DNA from: Acetobacteraceae bacterium
Lineage (GTDB): Bacteria; Pseudomonadota; Alphaproteobacteria; Acetobacterales; Acetobacteraceae
Length of the DNA stretch: 21,361 nucleotides
Direction of reading: 5' to 3'
NCBI GenBank assembly: GCA_003164305.1
Contig: PLSZ01000571.1
Coordinates: 1 to 21,361 of the forward strand
Shown here: positions 1 to 7,150 of the stretch, in pieces
How the letters are laid out: each line of letters starts with the position of its first letter
Position numbering within the stretch: position 1 is the first letter of the stretch
The notes under the pieces: model-generated
Told to the model about the DNA's origin: nothing
What the model saw: the letters and a program-made list of their open reading frames with translations, nothing else
The model's database searches: none
Translations under genes and position numbers: made by a program

Positions 1-203
1 AGGCCGGGTTGTGCACCGAGGTCAGCCAGCGGCTGCTGTCCGAGCACGGGATGTACGCGACACCGATCAATTACCCGACGGTGCCGCGGGGCGAGGAACG
101 GTTGCGGTTCACGCCGGGGCCGATGCATACCGACGCGATGATGGACCAGTTGGTGGACGCGCTGTGCGCGATCCTCATGCCGGCGCGGAGAGCGGTGGCG
201 TAA
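1..203 (+). CDS. hemA: 5-aminolevulinate synthase, C-terminal fragment (5' end outside window)
   Basis: This is the last 67 codons of a gene that begins before the window; the reading frame enters at base 3 and stops at TAA 201-203. The residues [20 protein letters not shown] followed by a short helix (MMDQLVDAL) match the C-terminal end of ALA synthase, the PLP enzyme that condenses glycine and succinyl-CoA to 5-aminolevulinate in the Shemin pathway of alphaproteobacteria. The catalytic lysine lies outside the window and cannot be checked. The neighbouring gene set (cytochrome c maturation) is haem-related, which fits. An alternative would be the closely related 2-amino-3-ketobutyrate CoA ligase or another alpha-oxoamine synthase, but the NYPTVP-G-ERLR-TP signature is typical of ALA synthase. 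Confidence 0.9.
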   Translation, partial: AGLCTEVSQRLLSEHGMYATPINYPTVPRGEERLRFTPGPMHTDAMMDQLVDALCAILMPARRAVA

Positions 204-348
204 GAGTGCGTTCGCCAGTGATGTCCCGCCCTCGCCGACGTAATCCTGCCGCGGGTTCTCGCCGTTCATCGCTGAAGGTTCGCCCGTCATCTCCAACGAT
301 CCCTTCGTTATCTCCCGCGATTCCCCCGTCATCCGGGGCGCTTCCCTT

Positions 349-396
349 CGTCATCTTCCGGCTCGGCCGGGGGACCGGTCGAGCCGTGCCATGACG
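349..396. repeat. REP-like palindromic element
   Basis: CGTCAT (349-354) is mirrored by ATGACG (391-396), and inside it CGGCTCG (359-365) is mirrored by CGAGCCG (380-386), giving a two-tier hairpin. Its left arm resembles the inner arm of the larger repeat between ccmG and ccmH (CGTCATC..C.GGCTCG.CC), so both probably belong to one family of dispersed alphaproteobacterial intergenic repeats. Confidence 0.6.
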
Positions 397-484
397 ATGC
401 GACCTCCTCCCATGCCGTTGACCTCGCTGACCTGTGAGCACGAAAATGGGTCGAGCGTGATTGAACTGTCCGAAGATGGGAAAG

Positions 485-509
485 CCCGATTGGGTCCGCC
501 CAATACGGG
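485..509. other. stable hairpin upstream of ccmF
   Basis: CCCG-ATTGGG (485-494) pairs with CCCAAT-A-CGGG (499-509) around a 4-base loop TCCG, with one bulged A. There is no T-run after it, so a classical intrinsic terminator is not supported. It could lie in the ccmF leader or be part of repeat debris. Confidence 0.45.
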
Positions 510-640
510 GGAAGCCTCACAATGACGGATGTATTCGTGGTCATGTCCGAGGATTGGGGGGTCGATTCTACCGCCGGTTGGTGTAAGCGGTCCCCCGTCG
601 GCCGGACGCACGACGGCCTGTCCTGTGAGGGTTTCAGCGC

Positions 641-2623
641 ATGATCACCGAATTCGGCCATATGGCGCTGATCCTGGCGCTCTGCGTGGCGCTGGTGCAG
701 TCGACCGTGCCGCTTCTGGGTGCCTCCCGCGGCTACGCCGGCTGGATGGCGGTCGGCCGCAACACCGCGCTGGTGCAGTTCGTCCTCGTCGCCATCGCGA
801 TGCTGGCCCTGATGCACGCTTACGTCACGTCCGACTTCTCGGTCATCAACGTCATCGAGAACAGCCATACCGACAAGCCGCTGCTGTATAAAATCACCGG
901 CGTGTGGGGCAATCACGAAGGCTCCATGCTGCTGTGGATCTTCATGCTCAGCGTATGTGGCGCCGCTTTGGCGTTGTTCTCCGGCAACCTGCCGCCCGAC
1001 CTGAGGGCGCGCGTGCTGTCGGTGCAAGGCATGATCGCGGTCGGTTTCCTGGTGTTCATCTTGCTGACCTCCAACCCGTTCCTGCGCACCTGGCCGCCGG
1101 CGGCGAACGGGCACGGGCTCAATCCGGTGCTGCAGGATCCCGGCCTCGCGTTCCATCCGCCGTTTCTCTATCTCGGTTATGTCGGGTTTTCCGTTTCCTT
1201 CTCGTTTGCCGTCGCCGCCCTTATCGAGGGCCGCGTCGATGCCGCATGGGCCCGCTGGGTCCGCCCCTGGGCTTTGGCCAGTTGGTGCTTCCTGACCGTC
1301 GGCATCGCGATGGGCAGTTGGTGGGCGTATTACACCCTGGGCTGGGGCGGTTGGTGGTTCTGGGACCCGGTCGAGAACGCGTCCTTCATGCCCTGGCTGG
1401 TCGGCACAGCGCTGATTCACTCGTCCATTGTCGTTGAGAAACGCGACACGCTGAAAAGCTGGACCATCCTGTTGGCGATCGTCACCTTCTCGCTGTCGCT
1501 GGTTGGCACGTTCCTGGTGCGGTCCGGGGTGTTGAGTTCGGTGCATGCTTTCGCCGTCGACCCGTGGCGCGGCAGTTTCATTCTGCTGCTGTTGATCGTG
1601 GCGATCGGTGGGTCGCTGACGCTGTACGCGATGCGGGCACCGGCGCTGAAAGGCGGCGGATTGTTCGCGCCGGTGTCGCGTGAGGGCGCCTTGCTGCTCA
1701 ACAACATTCTTCTGACGGCCTGCGCGGCGACGGTGTTTCTGGGCACGCTGTATCCGCTGTTCCTGGACGCGGTTGGCGGCGCGAAAGTCTCGGTCGGGCC
1801 GCCGTTCTTCGATCGCACTTTCGTGCCGATGATGATCCCTGTGCTGATCGCGATGGCGGTGGGGCCGATGCTTGCCTGGAAACGAGGAGACCTTTTGGGC
1901 GCGTTGCAGCGGCTGTGGGTCGCCTTCGCGGTCGCCGCCGGGTTCACGCTGGTGATGCTGTATGTCACTTATGGCGGGCCGGTCCTGGCGGTGCTCGGCC
2001 TGGGGCTGGCGGTCTGGACCGCGATGGGCGTGGCCGTCGAACTCGCCGAGCGGGTGCGGCTGTTCCGCATTCCCGCCGCGGAGAGTTTCCGCCGCGCCAT
2101 CCATCTGCCGCGCTCGGCGTTGGGCATGACATTCGCGCATCTCGGAATGGCGATTTCCGTTGCGGGGATATCGGCGACCGCGTGGGAGACAGAGCATCTC
2201 GCCATCGTTCCAATCGGCGGCGGTTTCACTCTCAGCGGGTATGACTTCCATCTCGATAAAGTCGAGAATCTGCAGGGCCCGAACTACATCGCCAACGATG
2301 CGACTGTCGTGGTGCGGCGCGGCGGCCAACTCGTCGAGGTCATGCACCCGGAACGGCGGTATTTCGCGCTACAGGATCAGACAACCAGCGTGACGGCGAT
2401 CCGCAGCAATCCGTTCGCCGATCTCTACGTGGCGTTGGGTGAGCCGGCGGCGGACGGCGGCTGGACCATTCGAGCTTACTGGAAGCCGCTGATTTCCTGG
2501 ATCTGGGGCGGCGCCATCATCATGGCGTTCGGTGGCGTGGTCAGCCTCAGCGACCGCCGCTGGCGTGTCGGCGCGGCGGCCAGACGCCGTCAGCCCATGG
2601 CGCAAACCGCGGCGGCCGAGTGA
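641..2623 (+). CDS. ccmF: cytochrome c-type biogenesis protein CcmF (haem lyase subunit)
   Basis: This 660-residue polytopic inner-membrane protein matches the usual CcmF length. CcmF takes haem from holo-CcmE and, with CcmH and CcmI, attaches it to CXXCH motifs of apocytochrome c on the periplasmic side. The diagnostic WWD domain is present at about residues 234-253 (GWGGWWFWDPVENASFMPWL), and the N-terminal third has the family sequences VIENSHTDKPLLYKITGVWG and GNHEGSMLLWIF. The many hydrophobic stretches fit a protein with around 15 membrane helices. The ATG at 641 is chosen because GAGG lies 10 bp upstream and the protein starts as homologues do. The stop at 2621-2623 lies at the ccmG start, so the genes are cotranscribed. 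ccmE, often just upstream in alphaproteobacteria, is not adjacent here. Confidence 0.97.
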   Translation: MITEFGHMALILALCVALVQSTVPLLGASRGYAGWMAVGRNTALVQFVLVAIAMLALMHAYVTSDFSVINVIENSHTDKPLLYKITGVWGNHEGSMLLWIFMLSVCGAALALFSGNLPPDLRARVLSVQGMIAVGFLVFILLTSNPFLRTWPPAANGHGLNPVLQDPGLAFHPPFLYLGYVGFSVSFSFAVAALIEGRVDAAWARWVRPWALASWCFLTVGIAMGSWWAYYTLGWGGWWFWDPVENASFMPWLVGTALIHSSIVVEKRDTLKSWTILLAIVTFSLSLVGTFLVRSGVLSSVHAFAVDPWRGSFILLLLIVAIGGSLTLYAMRAPALKGGGLFAPVSREGALLLNNILLTACAATVFLGTLYPLFLDAVGGAKVSVGPPFFDRTFVPMMIPVLIAMAVGPMLAWKRGDLLGALQRLWVAFAVAAGFTLVMLYVTYGGPVLAVLGLGLAVWTAMGVAVELAERVRLFRIPAAESFRRAIHLPRSALGMTFAHLGMAISVAGISATAWETEHLAIVPIGGGFTLSGYDFHLDKVENLQGPNYIANDATVVVRRGGQLVEVMHPERRYFALQDQTTSVTAIRSNPFADLYVALGEPAADGGWTIRAYWKPLISWIWGGAIIMAFGGVVSLSDRRWRVGAAARRRQPMAQTAAAE

Positions 2624-2625
2624 TC

Positions 2626-3159
2626 ATGCGACGCACTCTCTATCTGCTGCCCGTCGTGTTGTTCTTGGCGCTCGCCGGTTACTTCGCGGTTGCGTTGCGG
2701 CCCGATCACGATCCGCGGGAGTTGCCGTCGGCGTTGATCGACAAAGAGGCGCCGCAATTCGCATTGGCGGGTCTGAACGGCCCGATGGTCGCTCGCGACG
2801 CGCTGAAGGGTGGTCCGGTCATGATCAACTTCTTCGCCTCGTGGTGCGTGCCGTGCCGGATCGAACATCCGTTGCTGATGCGACTGGCGGAACAAAATCA
2901 CGTGCCGCTGTACGGCATCGATTACAAGGATGAGCCCCAGGACGCGCAACGGCTGCTGGCGCGGTTCGGCGATCCGTACAAGGCGATCGGCATGGATCGC
3001 GATGGCCGCGTCGGCCTGGACTTCGGCGTCTACGGTGTGCCGGAGACTTATGTGCTGGACAAAACGGGACATATTCGCAAGCGCTTCGTCGGGCCGCTGA
3101 CGGCACAACAGGTGGACAACGAATTGTTGCCGCTGCTGAAGGAACTGGGCCGGCCATGA
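2626..3159 (+). CDS. ccmG: thiol:disulfide interchange protein CcmG/DsbE
   Basis: This is a 177-residue membrane-anchored thioredoxin-like protein (usual length 170-190). An N-terminal signal anchor (MRRTLYLLPVVLFLALAGYF) precedes a thioredoxin fold with the active site WCVPC (C74 and C77), followed by the family motifs YGIDYKDEP and GVYGVPETYVLD. It keeps apocytochrome c or CcmH cysteines reduced for haem ligation in the periplasm. A GTG at 2620 would add MI- and overlap the ccmF stop by 4 bp; the ATG at 2626 is two codons later. Either is plausible and the mature protein is the same. The downstream junction carries the nested repeat described separately. Confidence 0.95.
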   Translation: MRRTLYLLPVVLFLALAGYFAVALRPDHDPRELPSALIDKEAPQFALAGLNGPMVARDALKGGPVMINFFASWCVPCRIEHPLLMRLAEQNHVPLYGIDYKDEPQDAQRLLARFGDPYKAIGMDRDGRVGLDFGVYGVPETYVLDKTGHIRKRFVGPLTAQQVDNELLPLLKELGRP

Positions 3160-3203
3160 CATCGGCTGTCCTGGCTCGGTTCGCCCTCGCGGCCTCATCG
3201 CGG

Positions 3204-3427
3204 GGGCCAGGCCCCATAGGCATCAGGATAAAGCACAGGGGAGGAAACTGTTCGCCGCTTCCCGTCATCCTCGGGCTCGACCCGAGGATCTCTCGACACG
3301 CCAAGGATGTCGAAAGTCGGGCAACATGCCTGCAGGGGCCGATCCTCGGGTCGAGCCCGAGGATGACGTTATGGAGGAAGGTTCTCGCCTTCGCGGGCCT
3401 TATCCTGATGCCTATGGGGCCAGGCCC
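3204..3427. repeat. nested inverted-repeat element between ccmG and ccmH
   Basis: The outer arms 3204-3231 and 3400-3427 are inverted copies of about 28 bp with one mismatch (22 bp perfect, 3210-3231 against 3400-3421). The inner arms 3263-3290 and 3341-3368 are a perfect 28-bp inverted repeat, and each inner arm is itself nearly palindromic (ATCCTCGGG...CCCGAGGAT). A further small stem, CGACA/TGTCG, lies in the centre. The plus-strand translation reads VILGLDPRIS and LGSSPRMT, familiar from dispersed alphaproteobacterial intergenic repeats. The element has no ORF of its own and ends 4 bp before the ccmH ATG. Confidence 0.85.
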
Positions 3428-3431
3428 GGTA

Positions 3432-3908
3432 ATGTGGCGCCGCGTGGGGATGGCGGCCATTCTGTGGATCGCGGTTTGCCTGGCGCTTCCGGCGTTCGCG
3501 GTCGAGCCCAACGAAATGCTGAAGAATCCCGAACTTGAGGCACGCGCGCGGGCGATCAGCTCCGGGCTGCGTTGCCTTGTTTGCCAGAACGAAACGATCG
3601 ACGAATCCAACGCCAGCCTGGCGCACGATATCCGCATCCTGCTGCGTGAGCGCCTGACCGCCGGCGATACCGATGAACAAGCGGTCAAGGCCATCGTCGA
3701 TCGCTATGGCGAGTTCGTGTTGCTGAACCCGCCGGTGCAACCCGCGACGTATGTGCTGTGGTTCGGACCGGTCGCCATTCTGTTGGCCGGGATGCTCGGC
3801 GGCGTGATCTGGGTGCGCCACCGTGCGGTACCATCCGAGGCGGCGGCGCCACTCAGTCCAGAGGAACGCGGCCGGCTCGACACACTTTTGCGAGAGGCGG
3901 ACTGCTGA
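3432..3908 (+). CDS. ccmH: cytochrome c-type biogenesis protein CcmH (CycL type)
   Basis: This 158-residue protein fits the short, single-domain CcmH/CycL family. It has an N-terminal signal peptide (hydrophobic core MAAILWIAVCLALPAFA), then the thiol motif LRCLVCQNETIDES with C48 and C51, and a C-terminal membrane helix (YVLWFGPVAILLAGMLGGVIW). CcmH reduces or binds the apocytochrome c CXXCH cysteines and works with CcmF and CcmI as the haem lyase. The open frame extends upstream to an ATG at 3156 that overlaps the ccmG stop, but the added 92 residues translate the palindromic repeat, so I place the start at 3432, just before the signal peptide. No good Shine-Dalgarno lies before 3432; the start is therefore less certain than the identity. 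The stop overlaps the ccmI start by one base (TGATG). Confidence 0.92.
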   Translation: MWRRVGMAAILWIAVCLALPAFAVEPNEMLKNPELEARARAISSGLRCLVCQNETIDESNASLAHDIRILLRERLTAGDTDEQAVKAIVDRYGEFVLLNPPVQPATYVLWFGPVAILLAGMLGGVIWVRHRAVPSEAAAPLSPEERGRLDTLLREADC

Positions 3909-5326
3909 TGCTGTTCACGTTATTTTGTGCCGGCATGGTGCTGCTGGTGCTTGCCGCTGTCAGCCTGCCGTTGTTGTCCGGCGGTGACGGCTTGCCGACG
4001 CGGGGCCAGTACGACCGGGCGGTATATCGCGACCAGTTGCGCGAGGTGGATCGCGATGCCGTGCGCGGCGTGCTCAGCCCGGAGGAAGCCGACGCGGCGC
4101 GGTTGGAGATCCAGCGGCGTCTGTTGGCCGTCGATGGCATCGACCGCGCGTCTGGCTGGCGCGCGCAGTCCCGTAGCCCGGTCATGGCCATCGTGGCGTC
4201 GCTGTTCGTTGTGCTTGGCGCGGGCGGGCTGTACTGGCGACTCGGCACCCCCACGCTGACAGACGCGCCCTATGCCGCACGGCCGGCGCCGGAGGCGAAT
4301 GCGGTGCCACCCGGATCGAACGCCCCCGCGAGCGCGGGTCCGGCGGCACCCCACACTGACATGCGGCAGGCCGCCGAGAAGCTGGAGCTAAAGTTGGCGG
4401 CGGATCCGAACAACGCCGAAGGATGGGTCCTTTACGCCCGCACCACCTCCATGCTGGGCGACTGGCAAAAGGCCGGCGATGCTTACAAGCGAGCCCTCGA
4501 TCTCGGTCAAAAAGGCAGCGAAGTTTACGCCGGCTATGGCGAGATGCAGGTGATGGCGGCGGACGGCATCGTCGCGCCAGGCGCGCGCGACGCGTTTAAG
4601 TCCGCGCTCGAGACGGATCCAGGGAACGGTGTGGCACGCTATTACCTGGCGCTGGCGGACGGCCAGGCCGGCGAGGAACACAAGGCCGTGGACGCCTGGC
4701 TGGAATTGGCGGGCGGCCTGCCTGAGGACTCGCCGATGCGCGAGGAAATCGGCAAACGGATCGAAGAGGCGGCGAAATCCGGTGGCTTTGCGCCGCCGCC
4801 GTTGCCGAAGGGCCTCGCCGCGGAGGCACAGTCCGGGCCGTCGGTCGAACAGATGGAAGCGGCTCAGAATATGTCGCCTGAGGACCGGGCGAAGATGGTC
4901 GGTGGCATGATCGAGCAATTGGCCGCGAAACTGAAGGAGCAGCCGAACGACCTGGATGGCTGGCTGCGGCTGGCGCGCGCCTATGAAGTCCAGGGCGACA
5001 GCGCCAAAGCGGTCGATGCGCTCGATCACGCGGCCGCGCTGAAGCCGGGCGATCCGGGGATCAAGCTGCAAACGGTGTCGGCGCTGCTGTCGGGGCTGAA
5101 GCCGGAGGACGCGCTGCCGCCGCGCGCCATCGCGATGCTGACCGAAGTCGCCACGGTCACGCCCGACGCGCCCGAGGTGTTGTGGTATTTGGGCGTCGTC
5201 GCGGCACGCGATGGCCGGCCGGCGGACGCGCGGGAGAAGTGGACGAAGTTGCTCGGGTCGCTGGCGCCGGGTGGCGAGGACACGAAAATGGTGCAGGCGG
5301 CGCTGGCACAATTGCCGGCGAAGTAA
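3908..5326 (+). CDS. ccmI: cytochrome c biogenesis TPR protein CcmI (CycH)
   Basis: This 472-residue protein is the apocytochrome c chaperone of System I. Membrane helix 1 (about residues 3-23) is followed by a cytoplasmic loop with the family sequence YRDQLREVDRDAVRGVLSPE, then helix 2 (about 93-113). A proline/alanine linker leads to a periplasmic domain with TPR units, first from about residue 150 (NNAEGWVLYARTTSMLGDWQ) and again from about 330 (NDLDGWLRLARAYEVQGDSA). This two-helix plus TPR order is that of alphaproteobacterial CcmI/CycH. The frame is open upstream inside ccmH, but ATG 3908 overlaps the ccmH stop by one base and begins the first helix, so it is the natural start. It is the last gene of the operon. 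Confidence 0.94.
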   Translation: MLFTLFCAGMVLLVLAAVSLPLLSGGDGLPTRGQYDRAVYRDQLREVDRDAVRGVLSPEEADAARLEIQRRLLAVDGIDRASGWRAQSRSPVMAIVASLFVVLGAGGLYWRLGTPTLTDAPYAARPAPEANAVPPGSNAPASAGPAAPHTDMRQAAEKLELKLAADPNNAEGWVLYARTTSMLGDWQKAGDAYKRALDLGQKGSEVYAGYGEMQVMAADGIVAPGARDAFKSALETDPGNGVARYYLALADGQAGEEHKAVDAWLELAGGLPEDSPMREEIGKRIEEAAKSGGFAPPPLPKGLAAEAQSGPSVEQMEAAQNMSPEDRAKMVGGMIEQLAAKLKEQPNDLDGWLRLARAYEVQGDSAKAVDALDHAAALKPGDPGIKLQTVSALLSGLKPEDALPPRAIAMLTEVATVTPDAPEVLWYLGVVAARDGRPADAREKWTKLLGSLAPGGEDTKMVQAALAQLPAK

Positions 5327-5354
5327 ACGCGAGGCCCCCCTCGTCCGGATACGG

Positions 5355-5372
5355 GGGAAACCAGCGTTTCCC
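5355..5372 (+). terminator. possible weak terminator hairpin after ccmI
   Basis: GGGAAAC (5355-5361) pairs with GTTTCCC (5366-5372) around the loop CAGC, about 30 bp after the ccmI stop, followed only by TT. The position suits the end of the ccm operon, but the missing T-run makes intrinsic termination uncertain. Confidence 0.35.
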
Positions 5373-5443
5373 TTGGCCACCATTGACAGCCGTATGGCCG
5401 AGCGGGCGGGATGCGGGGACGCATTCGCAGAGGACGCTCCCGC

Positions 5444-7015
5444 ATGATCCATTCCCGCTTGAACAGGCGACAGATGTTGGCCGGTGCGTCTGGGCTGTTG
5501 GCCAGCGCCGGTTTGCCGCGCGGTGCGCGGGCCGCTGGTGGGATCGTCACCGCGGTGCTGGAATCCGAGGCGGTGATCCTGGATCCGCACATGACCACGG
5601 CGGCGATTTCCCGCACGTTTGGTTATCACGTGTTCGATACGTTGTTCTCGATGGACAGCAGGGGCGCGATCCATCCACAGATGGTCGATGGCGTGCACAC
5701 GTCGGCCGATGGGTTGACGTGGGAGTTCACGTTGCGGCCCGGCCTGACCTTCCATGACGGCGCGCCCGTCACGGCGGCGGATTGCGTGGCGTCGTTGCGG
5801 CGGTGGATGCCGTTGGACAGCATGGGACGCATGCTGGCCGCCGCGACGGATTCAATCGATGCGAAGGGCGTGGGTGGGTTTACCATTACGCTGAAGCATC
5901 CGTTTCCCTTGATGCTGGACGTGTTGGGCAAGCCGAACGCGGCGGTGCCGTTCATCATGCCTGCGCGCATTTTGCCTCCGGGCCGCGCGGACCGAATCAA
6001 GGAAATCGTCGGCTCCGGTCCGTTCGCGTTCGACGCGGCACGATGGCGGCCGGGCGACACGATGATTCTGAAGCGGAACGATCGCTATGTGCCGCGCGCC
6101 GAGCCGGCGGATTTCGTTTCGGGTGGTAAGAAGGTGCTGATCGATGAGTTGGTGTTGAAGACGATGCCGGACGATGTCACCGGTGCGTCCGCTCTGATCG
6201 CCGGCGAGATCGATTACATGCAGTATCTGCCGTTCGATTTGCTGGAGAAGCTGGAAAGCAATCCGGCGCTGTCGGTGATGCGACTGTCCGGGGTCGATAC
6301 GTTCCAGGGCAATTTCCGGCTGAATCATGCCAGCGGCCCATTCGCCGATCCCGCCGTGCGCCGGGTGTTGTGGCAGTTGGTGGATCAGGACGAGATCATG
6401 CAAGCGATCGGCATTCCGGATAAGTACCGGGTCAAAACGTGTCCGTCGTTCTTCATGTGTGGCGCGCCGCTGGACAGCAACGCGGGCGCGGAGATGGCGC
6501 GGTTTTCCATCGCCGGAGCGAAGGGGGCATTGAGCCGCACGGCGTATAAGGGCGAGCCGGTGATCATGATGCAGGTTTCGGGCTCGATTTCGCAGACGGC
6601 GGGGAATGTGCTGGCGGCTCACATGCAGGCGGCCGGGTTTACCGTGCGGGCGGAGGCGATGGACTGGGGGACGGTGCTGGCACGGCGCGCGAAGAAAGAG
6701 GGGTGGAGTTTGTTCCCGGTTTATTCGAACGGGATCGATATGGATTCGCCGCTGACGCACTTTTACACGGCGAATAACTGCGCGGACTATCCGGGGTGGA
6801 GTTGCGATCCGGCGATGACGAAACTGCTGGAGGACTTCGCGGCCGCACCGGACATGGACGCGCGGAAGCGGCTGGCGGGGGAAATTCAGGCGGCGGCGTA
6901 TCAACTCGTGCCGTCGGTGATGTGGGGTCAGTTCGCTCGTCCCGCCGGGTATCGGAAGCGGTTGAAGGGGATGATTATCAGTGCGTTTCCGATGTTCTGG
7001 GAAGTGGCGGTTTGA
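5444..7015 (+). CDS. Tat-exported ABC transporter substrate-binding protein, family 5 (peptide/nickel type)
   Basis: This 523-residue protein is the periplasmic ligand-binding component of a dipeptide/oligopeptide-type ABC importer. The signal SRLNRRQMLA with an Ala/Gly/Leu core and an A-R-A cleavage site near residue 30 looks like a twin-arginine leader. The mature part has SBP family 5 landmarks: LDPHMTT near its start, then LTWEFTLRPGLTFHDGAPVTAADCVASLRRW, GSGPFAF, and FADPAVRRVLWQLVDQDEI. The start at 5444 is supported by AGAGGA at 5430-5435; upstream in-frame codons to 5411 add only basic residues. No permease or ATPase genes follow, so the transporter partners must be elsewhere or lost. 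The ligand cannot be inferred beyond the family. Confidence 0.9.
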   Translation: MIHSRLNRRQMLAGASGLLASAGLPRGARAAGGIVTAVLESEAVILDPHMTTAAISRTFGYHVFDTLFSMDSRGAIHPQMVDGVHTSADGLTWEFTLRPGLTFHDGAPVTAADCVASLRRWMPLDSMGRMLAAATDSIDAKGVGGFTITLKHPFPLMLDVLGKPNAAVPFIMPARILPPGRADRIKEIVGSGPFAFDAARWRPGDTMILKRNDRYVPRAEPADFVSGGKKVLIDELVLKTMPDDVTGASALIAGEIDYMQYLPFDLLEKLESNPALSVMRLSGVDTFQGNFRLNHASGPFADPAVRRVLWQLVDQDEIMQAIGIPDKYRVKTCPSFFMCGAPLDSNAGAEMARFSIAGAKGALSRTAYKGEPVIMMQVSGSISQTAGNVLAAHMQAAGFTVRAEAMDWGTVLARRAKKEGWSLFPVYSNGIDMDSPLTHFYTANNCADYPGWSCDPAMTKLLEDFAAAPDMDARKRLAGEIQAAAYQLVPSVMWGQFARPAGYRKRLKGMIISAFPMFWEVAV

Positions 7016-7150
7016 GGGGGTAAGAAAGGTTGGTCGGCAAATGTTGATTGGATCGGCTCCTCATGTTGACCACGCTCGGGCTAACGATGGACATTCTCTA
7101 TCGTCAGAACTTAATAAAATGAAGTCGAAAAATGAGGGAGGCAGCGCGAA
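7016..7150. other. start of the AT-richer island, non-coding leader of the dgt-like gene
   Basis: Base composition falls here compared with the preceding gene. TGGACA (7088-7093) and TAAAAT (7115-7120) resemble sigma70 hexamers but are 21 bp apart, too far for a confident promoter. GGGAGG at 7136-7141 is a good ribosome binding site, 9 bp before the ATG at 7151. No inverted repeats or att-like duplications were found. Confidence 0.35.

Larger units (their letters stand above)
204..640. other. gene-free interval between hemA and ccmF
   Basis: This 437-bp stretch shows no convincing coding frame. The short ORFs in it are proline/arginine/serine-rich translations of repetitive DNA or run out of frame into ccmF. 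It contains a loose run of CGTCAT/CGTTAT motifs about 21-22 bp apart (roughly 279-354), a palindromic repeat at 349-396 and a strong hairpin at 485-509. A ribosome binding site for ccmF (GAGG at 627-630) sits at its right end. I see no ccmE remnant and no convincing promoter pair. Confidence 0.6.

Noticed and set aside
329..2347. 672-codon minus-strand open frame opposite ccmF
   Set aside because: It is an antisense shadow in GC-rich DNA: the translation is rich in Arg, Gln, His and Asp with no domain, while the plus strand encodes an unmistakable CcmF.
3156..3431. CcmH starting at 3156 with a 92-residue N-terminal extension
   Set aside because: The extension translates the palindromic repeat and would put the signal peptide deep inside the protein. 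It is kept only as an alternative because of the ATGA junction with ccmG.
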